From Pseudomonadota bacterium (GTDB lineage: Bacteria > Pseudomonadota > Alphaproteobacteria > Acetobacterales > Acetobacteraceae), in contig JAJZVV010000001.1 of NCBI GenBank assembly GCA_021845595.1, forward strand, positions 434,001 through 498,000: DNA of 64,000 nt. The letters are read 5' to 3'. A program made the position numbers and the translations under genes. The notes under the pieces are model-generated. The model was not told where the DNA came from. It did not search any database and was given only the letters and a program-made list of their open reading frames with translations. Below, one piece after another: positions 11,252 to 21,749 of this stretch; positions within the stretch are counted from its first letter, which is position 1; each line of letters opens with the position of its first letter.

Positions 11252-14065
11252 TCAATGCGCCGTGACGGCCTCGGACGGGTTACCGCTCGCCGTGAGCGCG
11301 TCCAGCAGCCGATGTCGCAGCGTCGCTGCAGCAGGCCAATAGGACTCGCCGCACCGGGACCAGCGCAGCACCGCATCATGAAAGCGCTTATGCGCATCGC
11401 CGAGCGCGGTCCCATGGAGGCCGACCCGATCGAAAAAGCAGCCGATCGGGCACGCATGGGCATCGCCGGCCTTGTCGGCGAGGATCGACGGGCTCGGCAG
11501 GGCACGCAACGTCTGCGTCCATTCAAGATGAGACGCATAGGCGCCGAGGAGGGTACGCGGCTCGCGGGTCGCCGGCTCGCCCACCCAGTCGGCGAGCCAG
11601 GCTGCCAGCGCCGCGGCCGGCATCGGGCGCGCGATGGCGTAGCCCTGGGCCTCCTTGACCCCGAGGACGCTGAGCGCGTCGAGAATGTCGGCGGTCTCCA
11701 CGCCCTCGACGACGAGCGCGCAGTCGAGCCCACGGGCCAGGGCCTGGACCGTCAGCACGAACAGCAGATCGTCGGGACGGCGATGCAGTTCGCGCACGAA
11801 GGCCTGGTCCAGCTTGATTTTGTCCACCGGCAAGGTTCGCAGCCGCAGCAGCGAGGAATAGGCACTGCCGACGTCATCGAGCGCGACGCGTACCCCCCGC
11901 GCCCGGATTTCCTGCACGCGGATCAGCGCCCGCTCGAGGGAGAGGAACTCCCCGCTCTCCAGGAGTTCAACGGTGATCCGCGAGGGCTCGATGCCGGAGG
12001 CCCAGGCCGTCGCATCCAGACACGGCAGGGCATCGGCGCGCATCAGCACGTCGGGCTCCGCATTGAAGGATATATCCAGGCGGAGCCCGGCCGCGTCCCA
12101 CCGGCCCAGATCGCTGAGGCCCTGCTCCAGCACCTGCCGGCTGAGATCCTTGCGCTCGTCAACCGAGAGATGCGGGAGGAACTCGCCGGGATAGACCAAG
12201 CGTGAGCCTTTCTCGATCCGCGCCAGCGCCTCCACGCCGACGACGGTGCCGGCCTGCAGGTCGATGATCGGCTGGTAATGGACGCGCACCTGCCCGCGCG
12301 CGAGCAACCCGCGCAGCACGGTGGTGGCGGCGCCCTTCTCCTGTGACGGGCGATACACATCCCAGCACCGCCCGCGCGGCCCTTTGCGCTCCTTGATGCC
12401 GTAGAGCGCGACGTCGGCATGACGGAGCAACACCTCGCCATCGGCGTCATCGAGCGGAAACAGGGTCATGCCGAGGCTGCCGCCGACCGTGACGCTGGTC
12501 CCCTCCGGCAGCACGATCGGCGCCTCGATCGCGGCGCGGATACGCTCCGCGGCGACTTCGGCGTCCTCGGTCTGACCCAACCCCTCGAGCACGAACGCGA
12601 ACTCGTCACCGCCCAGCCGGGCGACGAAATCCGTGGTGCGCATGGCCTGGCGCAGCCGGATGGCGATCTCACGCAGCAGGAAATCGCCCGCCGCGTGGCC
12701 GTACTGGTCGTTGATCGGCTTGAAATTATCGAGGTCCAACATGGCGACGGCCAGGATCCGCTCCTGCCGCCGTGCCCGCGCCATCGCCTGCGGCAGATGC
12801 TCCGAGAGGGCGAGCCGGTTCGGCAGCGACGTCAGCGGATCATGGCGCGCCATCCGGCTCTGGGCCGCACGCTCGGCGCGCAACTGCTCCTTGAGGTCGC
12901 ATTCGTCCAGCGCCCGGCCGATCAGTTCGCCGACGCGGGCGAGGAGCTGCAGCATCTCCTGCGAGAAGACGCCCTTGCGCGCGGAGCCGAGCGACAGGAC
13001 ACCCCAGAGCGCGCCGCCCCGGCGGATCGGCAGCGCCGCGGTCGCGGCCAGGCCGACGCGTTCAAAAAACCCATCCAAAGGGTCGAGGCCGGCTTCGCCA
13101 GCGCGGTCGTTGCTGAACTGCAGCTTGCCGCTCCGCCAAGCTTCCTCAGGCAGAATGCGCCCGGCCGCCGGGGAGCGTTCAGCGATCAAGCGGCTGCTCT
13201 CGGCGATGCCGGGACCGGCACCGACATGGACCCGCAAGTGTCCCTCGCCCGCCGGCAGGCCGATCCAGGCCATGACGAACAGGCCACTATCCACCAGCCG
13301 CCGGCAGGTCGCGCGCAGCACCTCGCCCTCGCTGCGGGCCTTGAGCAGCAGCTTCGCCTGGCCGAGAAGGGCCCGGTAAAGGCCGCGCAGCCGATCCAGA
13401 TTCTCGTGGTGGGCGCGGTCGCGCTCACCGATCTCCGCCTGCTCGAGCGCGAGGCCGAGAACGGTGGCGAGATGGCGGATGAAGGCCGGCATCGGCCCGG
13501 CCGAGAAGAAGCCGGGCTCGTGGCTGCGCAATGCCAGGAGCCGGTAGAGCCCGTCGCGCCCGCAGAGCGGTACCACGGCGCTGGACCGCCAGCCATATTC
13601 CAGGGCCAGGCGACGCCAGGGCGTGACCGTCGGCTCGGTCAGCCAGTCATCCGAGATCTCGACCATGCCGCTGCGCCAGGCGCGCCCGGCGGGACCTTCG
13701 GCGAGTGCGCCGCGATCGATCCGGACCTCGACCGTCGCTGCGTATTCCGCTGCGTAGAGGCCGCTGGTCTCCTCCGCCACCAGTTTGCCGGAGCCATCGG
13801 GGCGCCAGAGCCAGACCGCGGCGATGCCGGGGACCTCGCCGATGATCGCCACGACCTGTTCGCACAGTGTCTGACTGGCCTGCGTGGAAAGCTGGGCGGC
13901 ATCCAGACGCAGCAGCGCCGCCAGCACATCGTCGGCGGTGGCTGCGCGTGTGCGGCCGCCAGGTGGCTCGGGCCGAGCGGCCTTGGCATGCCGCTCCGCA
14001 GTGCGATCGTCATTATGGCGATCCCGTTCCAACAGCGCGATGGCCGTCTCCGCAATCGGTGTCAC
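11252..14065 (-). CDS. GAF-GAF-GGDEF-EAL cyclic-di-GMP enzyme with C-terminal CZB-like domain
   Basis: 937 residues, soluble. Two GAF-like sensor domains (about 40-210 and 230-390) precede a GGDEF domain (about 415-580) with an intact RLGGDEF loop and an RTTD I-site exactly five residues upstream, then an EAL domain (about 590-835) keeping GVEALAR, the ALDDVGSAYSS loop, DKIKLDQ and VVEGVET. Both synthesis and hydrolysis of c-di-GMP are therefore possible. The last 95 residues show HLEW, HACPIGCFF and AHKRFH, the H...C...H...H pattern of CZB zinc-binding domains. The GTG at 14065 is chosen because AAGGAG lies six bases upstream; the frame stays open to 14305, but that extension would overlap parC. 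Confidence 0.87.
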   Translation of the reverse strand: MTPIAETAIALLERDRHNDDRTAERHAKAARPEPPGGRTRAATADDVLAALLRLDAAQLSTQASQTLCEQVVAIIGEVPGIAAVWLWRPDGSGKLVAEETSGLYAAEYAATVEVRIDRGALAEGPAGRAWRSGMVEISDDWLTEPTVTPWRRLALEYGWRSSAVVPLCGRDGLYRLLALRSHEPGFFSAGPMPAFIRHLATVLGLALEQAEIGERDRAHHENLDRLRGLYRALLGQAKLLLKARSEGEVLRATCRRLVDSGLFVMAWIGLPAGEGHLRVHVGAGPGIAESSRLIAERSPAAGRILPEEAWRSGKLQFSNDRAGEAGLDPLDGFFERVGLAATAALPIRRGGALWGVLSLGSARKGVFSQEMLQLLARVGELIGRALDECDLKEQLRAERAAQSRMARHDPLTSLPNRLALSEHLPQAMARARRQERILAVAMLDLDNFKPINDQYGHAAGDFLLREIAIRLRQAMRTTDFVARLGGDEFAFVLEGLGQTEDAEVAAERIRAAIEAPIVLPEGTSVTVGGSLGMTLFPLDDADGEVLLRHADVALYGIKERKGPRGRCWDVYRPSQEKGAATTVLRGLLARGQVRVHYQPIIDLQAGTVVGVEALARIEKGSRLVYPGEFLPHLSVDERKDLSRQVLEQGLSDLGRWDAAGLRLDISFNAEPDVLMRADALPCLDATAWASGIEPSRITVELLESGEFLSLERALIRVQEIRARGVRVALDDVGSAYSSLLRLRTLPVDKIKLDQAFVRELHRRPDDLLFVLTVQALARGLDCALVVEGVETADILDALSVLGVKEAQGYAIARPMPAAALAAWLADWVGEPATREPRTLLGAYASHLEWTQTLRALPSPSILADKAGDAHACPIGCFFDRVGLHGTALGDAHKRFHDAVLRWSRCGESYWPAAATLRHRLLDALTASGNPSEAVTAH

Positions 14066-14169
14066 GGACCACTCCTTCACGCGGCAACAGTTGTAGCGGC
14101 CACGGTAGCGCAAACCATCGGAGAGCGCGCACGACAATCGATTATCGTGGCGATATGGTGAACGGCAGT

Positions 14170-16404
14170 TTAATGCATCCTCTCCGCGAGGCTGAAGCGA
14201 TTTGATCGCGGGAACCCTGCAGGCGGTGCACGCCCGGCCTGCCCCCTGTGCCCGAGCCACGCGGCGAGGTCCGTTTCGGTGCGTGTCTTCTCGCCCAGCC
14301 GCCACGAGAGCCCGTCCTCGCGGCGGAATATCCGCGCGTCAGCCAACCCGGCATCGCGGTATTTCTGCAGGATCACGCCGGCGCCACGGGTCATCTCGGG
14401 AACCTGGTCGAGCGGGAAGATCAACAGCTTGCGGTTGGTGCCGACGACCGCGAGGTGATCACCGTCCGCCGGGACGCACAGCAGCGCCTCCTCGCCCGGA
14501 CGCAGATTGAGTACCTGCTTGCCCGTCCGCTTCTCGGCCAGAAGCTGGTCGGCAGCGACGAGGAAGCCGCGGCCGCCCGTGGATGCAACGAGAAAGCGCC
14601 CGCCCGCGCGCCAGACGAAGAGCGCCGCGACATCGTCCTCGTTGGCGAGCCCGGCGAGCAGACGCACCGGCTGGCCATCGCCCCGCCCGCGCGGCAGATC
14701 GGCGGCGGAGAGCGTGTAGGCCCGGCCGTTGGTGGCGAACAGCACCAGCCGGTCCGTGGTCTCACAGGTCAGCAGCGTCCGCAGCCGATCCCCCTCCTTG
14801 AAACGCAGGTCCACATCCCCGGCGAGATGCCCGCGGAGCGCGCGCATCCAGCCCTTCTCGGAGAGCACGACCGTGATCGGCTCACGCTCGACCAGCGCCT
14901 CCTCGGTCACCGCGACCGGTTCCGGTGCGGCGCCGATCGCGGTGCGGCGGGTGCCAAGCGGGGCGGCGGCGAAGCGCGCCTGGGTCGCTGCGATTTCCTC
15001 GGCGATGCGCGTCCAGCGCCGGGCGCCATCGCCCAACAACTCCTCCAGCGCCGTCCGCTCATCGGTGAGCGCGGCGTGCTCTCGCCGCAATTCCATCTCC
15101 TCGAGCCGGCGCAGCGACCGCAGCCGCATGTTCAGGATCGCATCGGCCTGCGTCTCGGTGAGGCGGAAGCGCGTCATCAGCGCCTCGCGCGGGGCGTCCT
15201 CCTCACGGATGATGCGGATCACCTCGTCGAGATTGAGGAACACGAGCAGGTAGCCGTCGAGTATCTCCAACCGACGGAGGATCGCGGCGAGGCGGTGGCG
15301 CGAGCGGCGCTCCAGCACCGCGTGGCGGTGATCGAGCCAGGCGCGAAGGACGTCCCGGAGCCCCATCACCCGCGGAGTCCGCGTCGCATCCAGCACGTTC
15401 ATGTTGAGCGGGATGCGGCTCTCCAGCGCGGTCGCCCGGAACAGCGTCTCCATCAGCACCGCCGGCTCGACGGCTCGGCTCTTCGGCTCCAGCACGAGGC
15501 GGACCTGCTCGGTGCTTTCGTCGCGCACATCGCCGAGCAAGGGCAGCTTGCGCTCCTCCAGGAGCTGGGCGATCTGCTCGATCAGCCGGGCCTTGGCGAC
15601 CTGGTAGGGAATTTCGGTGACGACGATCTGCCAGGTACCGTGCTTGCCGCGCTCGACCGTCCATGTCGCGCGCACCCGGAAACTGCCGCGCCCGCTCGCA
15701 TAGGCGGCGAGGATCGCCTCGGGCGGCTCGATCAGCAGGCCGCCGGTCGGGAAATCCGGCCCTTTCATGATCGCCACGAGGGCCGCCGTATCGGCATCGG
15801 GATGGCGGATGAGATGCAGCGCCGCGGCGCAGACCTCGGCCGCGTTGTGCGGCGGGATCGAGGTCGCCATGCCGACGGCGATCCCCGCGGCGCCGTTGGC
15901 GAGCAGGTTGGGGAAGGCAGCCGGCAGCACCACCGGCTCATGCTCCTCGTTATCGTAGGTCGCGCGGAAATCGACCGCGTCCTCGTCGATCCCCTCGAGC
16001 ATGGCCTGCGCCACCGCGGTGAGCCGCGCCTCGGTGTAGCGCATGGCCGCGGCGTTATCGCCGTCGATGTTGCCGAAATTGCCCTGGCCCTCGACCAGCG
16101 GGTAGCGGGCGGCGAAATCCTGCGCCAGGCGCACCAGCGCCTCATACACCGCCGCGTCGCCGTGCGGGTGATATTTGCCGATCACGTCGCCGACGACGCG
16201 GGCGCACTTCTTGAAGCCGGCGCCGGGATCGAGCTTCAGCTGGTGCATGGCGTAGACCAGCCGGCGATGCACGGGCTTGAGCCCGTCGCGCACGTCGGGC
16301 AGCGAGCGGGACATGATGGTGGACAGCGCGTAGGCGAGGTAGCGCTCGCTCAGCGCGTCGGCAAGGCGTACATCCACGCGCTGTCCGGCCGAAATGTCGT
16401 GCAT
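14170..16404 (-). CDS. parC: DNA topoisomerase IV subunit A
   Basis: 744 residues, near the usual ParC length, with catalytic Tyr123 in [12 protein letters not shown]. The quinolone-determining region and DNA gate appear as [20 protein letters not shown], and GNFGNIDGD precedes the tyrosine. The C-terminal beta-pinwheel is shorter than in GyrA and lacks an obvious GyrA box, which favours ParC over GyrA. Decatenates replicated chromosomes with ParE (gene not here). Its ATG directly abuts the TGA of recO with no spacing, so it is probably translated by coupling. The next gene downstream starts 104 bp beyond the stop. Confidence 0.92.
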   Translation of the reverse strand: MHDISAGQRVDVRLADALSERYLAYALSTIMSRSLPDVRDGLKPVHRRLVYAMHQLKLDPGAGFKKCARVVGDVIGKYHPHGDAAVYEALVRLAQDFAARYPLVEGQGNFGNIDGDNAAAMRYTEARLTAVAQAMLEGIDEDAVDFRATYDNEEHEPVVLPAAFPNLLANGAAGIAVGMATSIPPHNAAEVCAAALHLIRHPDADTAALVAIMKGPDFPTGGLLIEPPEAILAAYASGRGSFRVRATWTVERGKHGTWQIVVTEIPYQVAKARLIEQIAQLLEERKLPLLGDVRDESTEQVRLVLEPKSRAVEPAVLMETLFRATALESRIPLNMNVLDATRTPRVMGLRDVLRAWLDHRHAVLERRSRHRLAAILRRLEILDGYLLVFLNLDEVIRIIREEDAPREALMTRFRLTETQADAILNMRLRSLRRLEEMELRREHAALTDERTALEELLGDGARRWTRIAEEIAATQARFAAAPLGTRRTAIGAAPEPVAVTEEALVEREPITVVLSEKGWMRALRGHLAGDVDLRFKEGDRLRTLLTCETTDRLVLFATNGRAYTLSAADLPRGRGDGQPVRLLAGLANEDDVAALFVWRAGGRFLVASTGGRGFLVAADQLLAEKRTGKQVLNLRPGEEALLCVPADGDHLAVVGTNRKLLIFPLDQVPEMTRGAGVILQKYRDAGLADARIFRREDGLSWRLGEKTRTETDLAAWLGHRGQAGRAPPAGFPRSNRFSLAERMH

Positions 16405-17166
16405 TCAGACCTCCGTTTCCGCCGCGGCCATGCCCGATTCGAGCGCGGCCAAACGGCAGACATGGTCGTAGAGGCTGACACGCGGCGCGGGAAGCGGACG
16501 ATGATGCGCGCCGAACGCATCGCGCGCGAGAAAGTGCCCGGTGAGGCGCAACCCATCGCGCCAAGCGGTCATGTCGCCGTCGCCGGTGCCGAGCAGGAAA
16601 GCGGGCAGCGCCAGCAGGCGGTCGCGCCACCGGCCGGCGGGAGCCGCGGCGACGGCACGGCCGGATTTCGGAGAGACATAGGCCAACCCGTCGCTGGCGC
16701 CGGTGACCGCGCACCGTGACAGATCGAGCCCATAGCCGAGATCTGCCAGCAGCTCCGCCTCCCAGCGCACGAGCGTGGCAAGCGGGGCCGGGTTCGCGCC
16801 GAGGCCGGCGATCAGCCGCAGCAAGCCACCGAAGACCCGCGCGTGCGGCACACGCTCGGGCAGCGCGCTGGCGGCGATGGCGCAGGCGGCACCGAGCACC
16901 CGCAGCCGCAGCGGATCATCGAACGCGAGCGCGGCGCCGGCGTGGACGAGTTCGCCGCTCAGACTGCCGAGCTGATCGGCCAGGCGGCCGAGCCACCGCG
17001 CCGCCACCAGGTTCCCCGGCTGCCAGATCGCCGCCTGCCGCCGCCCGGCGCCGCCGCGCGCCAACCCGTGATGGCGTCCCAGCGCCTCGGTGAGCACGAC
17101 CACCAGCAGATCGGCCTCGCCATACGGCCGCACTTCGAGAACGATCGACGGCGATTCCCACTCTAT
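16405..17166 (-). CDS. recO: DNA repair protein RecO, apparent ATA start
   Basis: RecO loads RecA in the RecFOR pathway of gap repair. From the first conventional start, GTG at 17133, the product is 242 residues beginning VRPYGEAD, which cuts off the first OB-fold strand. The frame continues upstream as (ATA)-EWESPSIVLEVRPYGEAD, matching the conserved RecO N-terminus 'MEW...GIVL'. AGGAGG (17173-17178) sits six bases before the ATA, and an in-frame TGA lies eight codons before it, with no ATG, GTG or TTG between. I therefore place the start at 17166 (253 residues). The C-terminal half has the usual helical domain; the zinc cysteines of some RecO proteins are not evident. Confidence 0.8.
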   Translation of the reverse strand: MEWESPSIVLEVRPYGEADLLVVVLTEALGRHHGLARGGAGRRQAAIWQPGNLVAARWLGRLADQLGSLSGELVHAGAALAFDDPLRLRVLGAACAIAASALPERVPHARVFGGLLRLIAGLGANPAPLATLVRWEAELLADLGYGLDLSRCAVTGASDGLAYVSPKSGRAVAAAPAGRWRDRLLALPAFLLGTGDGDMTAWRDGLRLTGHFLARDAFGAHHRPLPAPRVSLYDHVCRLAALESGMAAAETEV

Positions 17167-17187
17167 GGCCTGCCTCCTGCCAACTGC

Positions 17188-18501
17188 TCAGCCGGTGTGG
17201 CCGGCCCCCGGCCGCCGTGGCTTCGCCATCCACCGGTCGGCACGCTGGCGCGGTCCCGCTTGGGCCAGGCCGGGCCAGATCCGATTGCGCCCGGCCTGCT
17301 TCGCCGCATACAGCGCGGCATCGGCACTCTGGATCAGCGTCTCGGCGTCGATCGCGAGCCCGGCCTGGCCGGCGACGACGCCGATGCTGAGGGTGACGAA
17401 CCCATTCGGGCTCGCCTCGTGCGGCAGGGCCGCTTCCTCCACGGCTCGGCGGATGCGTTCGGCGATCCTCAGACAGGCCGGCAGCCCCTGGCCCGGCAGC
17501 ACGGCGAGAAATTCCTCTCCGCCATAGCGGGCGAGCAGATCAACCCCGGCCCGCATATGCCCCCGCAGCAGGGTCGCCAGCGCCTGCAGACAGGCATCGC
17601 CCGCCGGGTGGCCATAGCGGTCATTGTAATTCTTGAAGAAATCCACGTCGAGCATGAGCATGCCGATCTCACCGGCACCGACCTCGCCGCGCGTGCACGC
17701 CTCCTCGAGATAGTGTTCGAGCAGGCGGCGATTGGCCAGCCCGGTCAGCCAATCCCGGTAGGAGAGGTCCTGCAGCCGCTGATTGCGCGCGGAGAGATCG
17801 TCCCCGCGCAGCGTCTCGCGCAGGCGCAGGAGGTAGGTCTCGCGGCGCTCCCATTCGAGCCTGTAGTTGCCGACCAGCGTGACGCTGACCGCGCTCGTCA
17901 CCATCAGCAGAAGATTGACCTTCACGGCCGTCGAGGTCGCCGCGTTGGCCGGCAGGAGGGCGAGCAGGATCGCCAGCGTCACGGCCCCGGTCGCGGCGGC
18001 ATAGCGGAAGCGGAGCTGCACGAACACGTTGGCATAGACGAGAAGCAGAACGAAGCCATAGAGCAGATGGAAATGGTCCGGCGCGCGCGAGATCAGGTTG
18101 ATTGCGGCAAGATCGAGCGCGACGAGAGTCGCGCAGAAGAACGCGGTCAGCTCGCGCACCAGCGGTGTCAGACGGAGCCCTTGCATGAGGGCCGCGGCGA
18201 ACAGCACCGGAACGACGACGCCGAAGCGCAAGGCCGCGGACGCCCAGAAGGCATCGGGCGCGATGTAATAATCATCGACCTGGAACAGGGTGAACACGGC
18301 GATCGCCGCCAGCAACCTGTTGCGCAGGAAGCGACGACGTTCGCTTTCCGTATCCGCCTCGAAGCGCGCTTCGAGCGCCGGAACGAAGTCGAGCCTGCGT
18401 CCCGCCAACGCCTGCTCGACCAGCTTGGCGAGCGGACGGCCCGGCGTCTCCGCCGTCGAGCGCTCTCTCGTCCCCGCTTCCATACGACCATCGCCCGACA
18501 T
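17188..18501 (-). CDS. membrane-bound diguanylate cyclase
   Basis: 437 residues. A polar N-terminus of about 55 residues is followed by about six hydrophobic segments (residues about 58-235) that form an integral membrane sensor, then a GGDEF domain. The active loop reads ARYGGEEFLAVLP, and LTGLANRRLLEHYLEEA plus MLDVDFFKNYNDRYGHPAGD are standard. The inhibitory I-site is not in register (an Arg lies one residue too far upstream), so product inhibition may be absent. Makes c-di-GMP from GTP. A second possible ATG is at 18483. It ends 21 bp before the recO start and is probably the first gene of the recO-parC transcript. Confidence 0.85.
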   Translation of the reverse strand: MSGDGRMEAGTRERSTAETPGRPLAKLVEQALAGRRLDFVPALEARFEADTESERRRFLRNRLLAAIAVFTLFQVDDYYIAPDAFWASAALRFGVVVPVLFAAALMQGLRLTPLVRELTAFFCATLVALDLAAINLISRAPDHFHLLYGFVLLLVYANVFVQLRFRYAAATGAVTLAILLALLPANAATSTAVKVNLLLMVTSAVSVTLVGNYRLEWERRETYLLRLRETLRGDDLSARNQRLQDLSYRDWLTGLANRRLLEHYLEEACTRGEVGAGEIGMLMLDVDFFKNYNDRYGHPAGDACLQALATLLRGHMRAGVDLLARYGGEEFLAVLPGQGLPACLRIAERIRRAVEEAALPHEASPNGFVTLSIGVVAGQAGLAIDAETLIQSADAALYAAKQAGRNRIWPGLAQAGPRQRADRWMAKPRRPGAGHTG

Positions 18502-18724
18502 GGCGTAGACGGCAGGCTAGAGGGATGGTTCGGGTATCTGCAAGTGAATTCCGGGCCCGGAACCAAAGCCCCGGCGACGATCAGCGATATCGGAGCGCGG
18601 GCCGGAAAGCATCCGGCCTCGCGGACCCTCGACGTGGCACCCGTCGCATGCACCGCCCAGCCTGACGGAAATCATGAAAGTCCCGCCAGGCCGAGCCGGT
18701 GAAGCCGCCGATGTGCCGTCCGGC

Positions 18725-20158
18725 TCAGACCGAGTAATACATCTCGAACTCAACCGGGTGAGGCGTATGCTCGAAGCGGTACACCTCGGTCCATTTGAGC
18801 TCCATGTAGCTCTCGATCTGGTCCTTGGTGAACACGTCGCCGGCGAGCAGGAAGTCGTGGTCGGCTTCCAGCGCGCCGAGCGCCTCGCGCAGCGAGCCGC
18901 ACACCGTCGGGATGCCCTTCAGCTCCTCCGGCGGCAGGTCGTAGAGATCCTTGTCCATCGGGTCGCCGGGATGGATCTTGTTCTTGATGCCGTCGAGACC
19001 GGCCATCAGCATGGCGGCGAACGCCAGGTAGGGGTTCGCCCCCGGGTCCGGGAAGCGCACCTCGACCCGCTTGGCCTTGGGGCTGGTGGCGTAGGGGATG
19101 CGGCAGGAGGCGGACCGGTTGCGGGCCGAGTAGGCGAGCAGCACCGGGGCTTCGAAGCCGGGGATCAGCCGCTTGTAGCTGTTGGTCAGCGGGTTGGTGA
19201 AAGCGTTGATCGCCTTGGCGTGCTTGATGATGCCGCCGATGTAGTAGAGCGCCATCTCGGACAGATCGGCATAGCCGTTGCCGGCGAAAAGCGGCTTGCC
19301 CGCCTTCCAGATCGACTGATGGACATGCATCCCGGAGCCGTTGTCGCCATAGATCGGCTTCGGCATGAACGTTGCCGTCTTGCCGTAGGAGTGGGCGACG
19401 TTGTGGATGCAGTACTTGTAGATCTGCAGATGGTCGGCCATGCGCACCAGCGGGCCGAACTTCATCCCGAGCTCGTGCTGGGACTGCGCCACTTCGTGGT
19501 GGTGCTTCTCGATGACGACGCCCATCTCGCCCATGGTGGAGAGCATCTCGGCGCGCAGGTCACTCTCGCTGTCGACCGGCGGGACGGGGAAGTAGCCGCC
19601 CTTGACGCCCGGGCGGTGGCCCATGTTGCCCTCGGGATAGTCCTTGAGCGAGGCCTGAGGGCCCTCGGCGCTGTCGAGCTGATAGATGCCGTAATTGCCG
19701 CCGGTGCCGAACTTCGCGTTGTCGAAGACGAAGAACTCGGCCTCCGGCCCGACGAAGGCGGTATCGCCGATGCCGGACGACTTCAGATAGGCCTCGGCCT
19801 TCTTCGCCGTCGAACGCGGATCACGCGAGTAGGCTTGGCCGGTGGAGGGCTCGACGATGTCGCAGACCAGGATCAGGCTCGGCTTGGCCGCGAACGGGTC
19901 CATCACCGCGGTCTCGGCGTCCGGCATCAGGATCATGTCGCTCTCGTTGATCGCCTTCCAGCCGGCGATCGAGGAGCCGTCGAACATGATGCCGTCGCGG
20001 AAGACCTCCTCCTCCATGGTGGAGACGTGCTGGGCGGTGTGCTGCCACTTGCCGCGCGGATCGGTGAACCGCAGATCCACGTACTCGACGGAGTGATCGC
20101 GGATCAGCTCCATCACCTTCTCCACGCCCCCCGGGGGAGCGCTTGCCTTCTTCGCCAT
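18725..20158 (-). CDS. glnA: glutamine synthetase, type I
   Basis: 477 residues. Condenses ammonia and glutamate to glutamine. The GSI blocks are present: [20 protein letters not shown], the substrate segment GSGMHVHQS and NRSASCRIP. The adenylylation target is Tyr406 in DLYDLPPEE, so it should be controlled by a GlnE-type adenylyltransferase. It ends with MYYSV, as is typical. It lies 161 bp downstream of glnB on the same strand, the common alphaproteobacterial order. I see no sigma-54 element in the glnB-glnA gap, so glnA may be read partly from the glnB promoter. Confidence 0.95.
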   Translation of the reverse strand: MAKKASAPPGGVEKVMELIRDHSVEYVDLRFTDPRGKWQHTAQHVSTMEEEVFRDGIMFDGSSIAGWKAINESDMILMPDAETAVMDPFAAKPSLILVCDIVEPSTGQAYSRDPRSTAKKAEAYLKSSGIGDTAFVGPEAEFFVFDNAKFGTGGNYGIYQLDSAEGPQASLKDYPEGNMGHRPGVKGGYFPVPPVDSESDLRAEMLSTMGEMGVVIEKHHHEVAQSQHELGMKFGPLVRMADHLQIYKYCIHNVAHSYGKTATFMPKPIYGDNGSGMHVHQSIWKAGKPLFAGNGYADLSEMALYYIGGIIKHAKAINAFTNPLTNSYKRLIPGFEAPVLLAYSARNRSASCRIPYATSPKAKRVEVRFPDPGANPYLAFAAMLMAGLDGIKNKIHPGDPMDKDLYDLPPEELKGIPTVCGSLREALGALEADHDFLLAGDVFTKDQIESYMELKWTEVYRFEHTPHPVEFEMYYSV

Positions 20159-20319
20159 GCCTCTTAGCCGTCCTTTCTGCTCGTGTGGGATAGGATGTTG
20201 AGGGAAATCGCCGAGCGTTGCCCCGGCGGGAAGACGCGCGAACCCGACGCTCGACCGGCACGGCCGGGCGCACGCCGTTCTAGGTAGGCGATCGCGGCTG
20301 GCGGAGGCCGCCAATCCCC

Positions 20320-20781
<462 letters not shown>

Positions 20782-20839
20782 TCACGGAAAGCGAGATTGG
20801 GCGATAGCCTCCCACCCCGGATATGCGGCGGCCAAATCC

Positions 20840-20856
20840 TGCCCGCATCTTGGGCA
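20840..20856. promoter_or_regulatory. candidate NtrC enhancer site
   Basis: TGCCCGCATCTTGGGCA is an inverted repeat that fits the NtrC half-site geometry TGC-N11-GCA, although the inner bases differ from the best consensus (TGCACC...GGTGCA). It is centred about 110 bp upstream of the predicted glnB transcription start, the distance at which NtrC acts. A second inverted pair, GGGCA-N6-TGCCC, lies at 20874-20889. The gap is shared with the divergent RraA-like gene. Confidence 0.5.
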
Positions 20857-20956
20857 GCCACCGCCACGCGGCGGGGCAATCGCCTGCCCGCGCCGGATTT
20901 GCCCCGCGGCGACGGCGGCGCGATGATGGCAACACCATCTGACATTGGGGGCAAGA

Positions 20957-21652
20957 ATGACCGAACCGGTTTTCGATCGCGCCGATCTCGAGGCACTGGC
21001 GCAGTGGGATACGCCGACGATCTGCAACGGGCTCGAACTTGTGGTGCCGGAACGGCGCGCGATCGGCTTCACAGTGGAACCGATGGTGGCGGCGGATCGC
21101 GCGCTGAAGCCCATCGTCGGCCTCGCCCGCACCGGCACGTTGCGGGCCAAGGAACCGCCGCGCGGCAAGGTCGTGGACCGCACGGCCTGGTACGAATACG
21201 TCGCCGCGGGCGAACTGCCGACGATCGCCGTGCTGCAGGACCTCGACGACCGGCCCGGCTACGGCGCCTTCTGGGGCGAAGTGAATTCGACCATCCATAA
21301 GGCGCTCGGGGTGCTCGGCTGCGTCACCAGCGGCTCGTTCCGCGATCTCGACATGCTGGCGCCGGGGTTCCAGATCCTCGGCGGGCGCATCGGCCCGAGC
21401 CATGCGCATGTCCATCTCGTCGATTTCGGCGGGCCGGTGAACATCTTCGGCATGCAGGCCGCGCACGATGACGTGATTCACGCCGATTTTCACGGCGCGG
21501 TGGTGATCCCGGCCGAGGCGGTACGCAAGCTGCCGGCGGCGATCGATCTCGTCTCGCGCCGTGAGCGGGTGATTCTGGACATGTGCGCGAAGCCTGGCTT
21601 CGACGCGGCCCAGCTCAAGGAGGCACTGCGCCGGGCCGGTGAGATTCACTGA
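20957..21652 (+). CDS. RraA/HMG-aldolase family protein
   Basis: 231 residues of the RraA-like fold. This family contains RNase E inhibitor RraA, 4-hydroxy-4-methyl-2-oxoglutarate (HMG/CHA) aldolases and oxaloacetate decarboxylases, often misnamed 'demethylmenaquinone methyltransferase'. The aldolase-type motif Gly-x-x-x-Arg-Asp may be represented by TSGSFRDLDML, whose RD pair would bind substrate and metal. DTPTICNGLE at the N-terminus is usual for the group. An in-frame TTG at 20945 is a less likely start. No protocatechuate meta-cleavage genes are adjacent, so substrate is unknown. Confidence 0.75.
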   Translation: MTEPVFDRADLEALAQWDTPTICNGLELVVPERRAIGFTVEPMVAADRALKPIVGLARTGTLRAKEPPRGKVVDRTAWYEYVAAGELPTIAVLQDLDDRPGYGAFWGEVNSTIHKALGVLGCVTSGSFRDLDMLAPGFQILGGRIGPSHAHVHLVDFGGPVNIFGMQAAHDDVIHADFHGAVVIPAEAVRKLPAAIDLVSRRERVILDMCAKPGFDAAQLKEALRRAGEIH

Positions 21653-21749
21653 TCGAATGTTCGTCCTAATCGTACGACAACGCACAAAAAATTGGACATA
21701 CCGTTCATAGTTTGTTAATCTCCTCCCAGTTTCAGGACAGGAGGAGCAT

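Noticed and set aside
14066-14305. N-terminal extension of the GGDEF-EAL protein
   Set aside because: Would overlap the end of parC and adds residues with no domain character; the GTG at 14065 has a good AAGGAG site.
14248-16719. Open frame of 823 codons on the plus strand
   Set aside because: Antisense to parC and recO; Arg/Gln/His/Asp-rich shadow typical of high-GC DNA, with no domain signal.
18693-18726. Inverted repeat GAGCCGG/CCGGCTC at the glnA stop as a terminator
   Set aside because: Only 7 bp with a 20-nt loop and no T tract; not convincing.
20923-20938. Palindrome GATGG-CAACA-CCATC just before the RraA-like gene as an operator
   Set aside because: Short and isolated; no matching known motif or repeat nearby, so likely chance.
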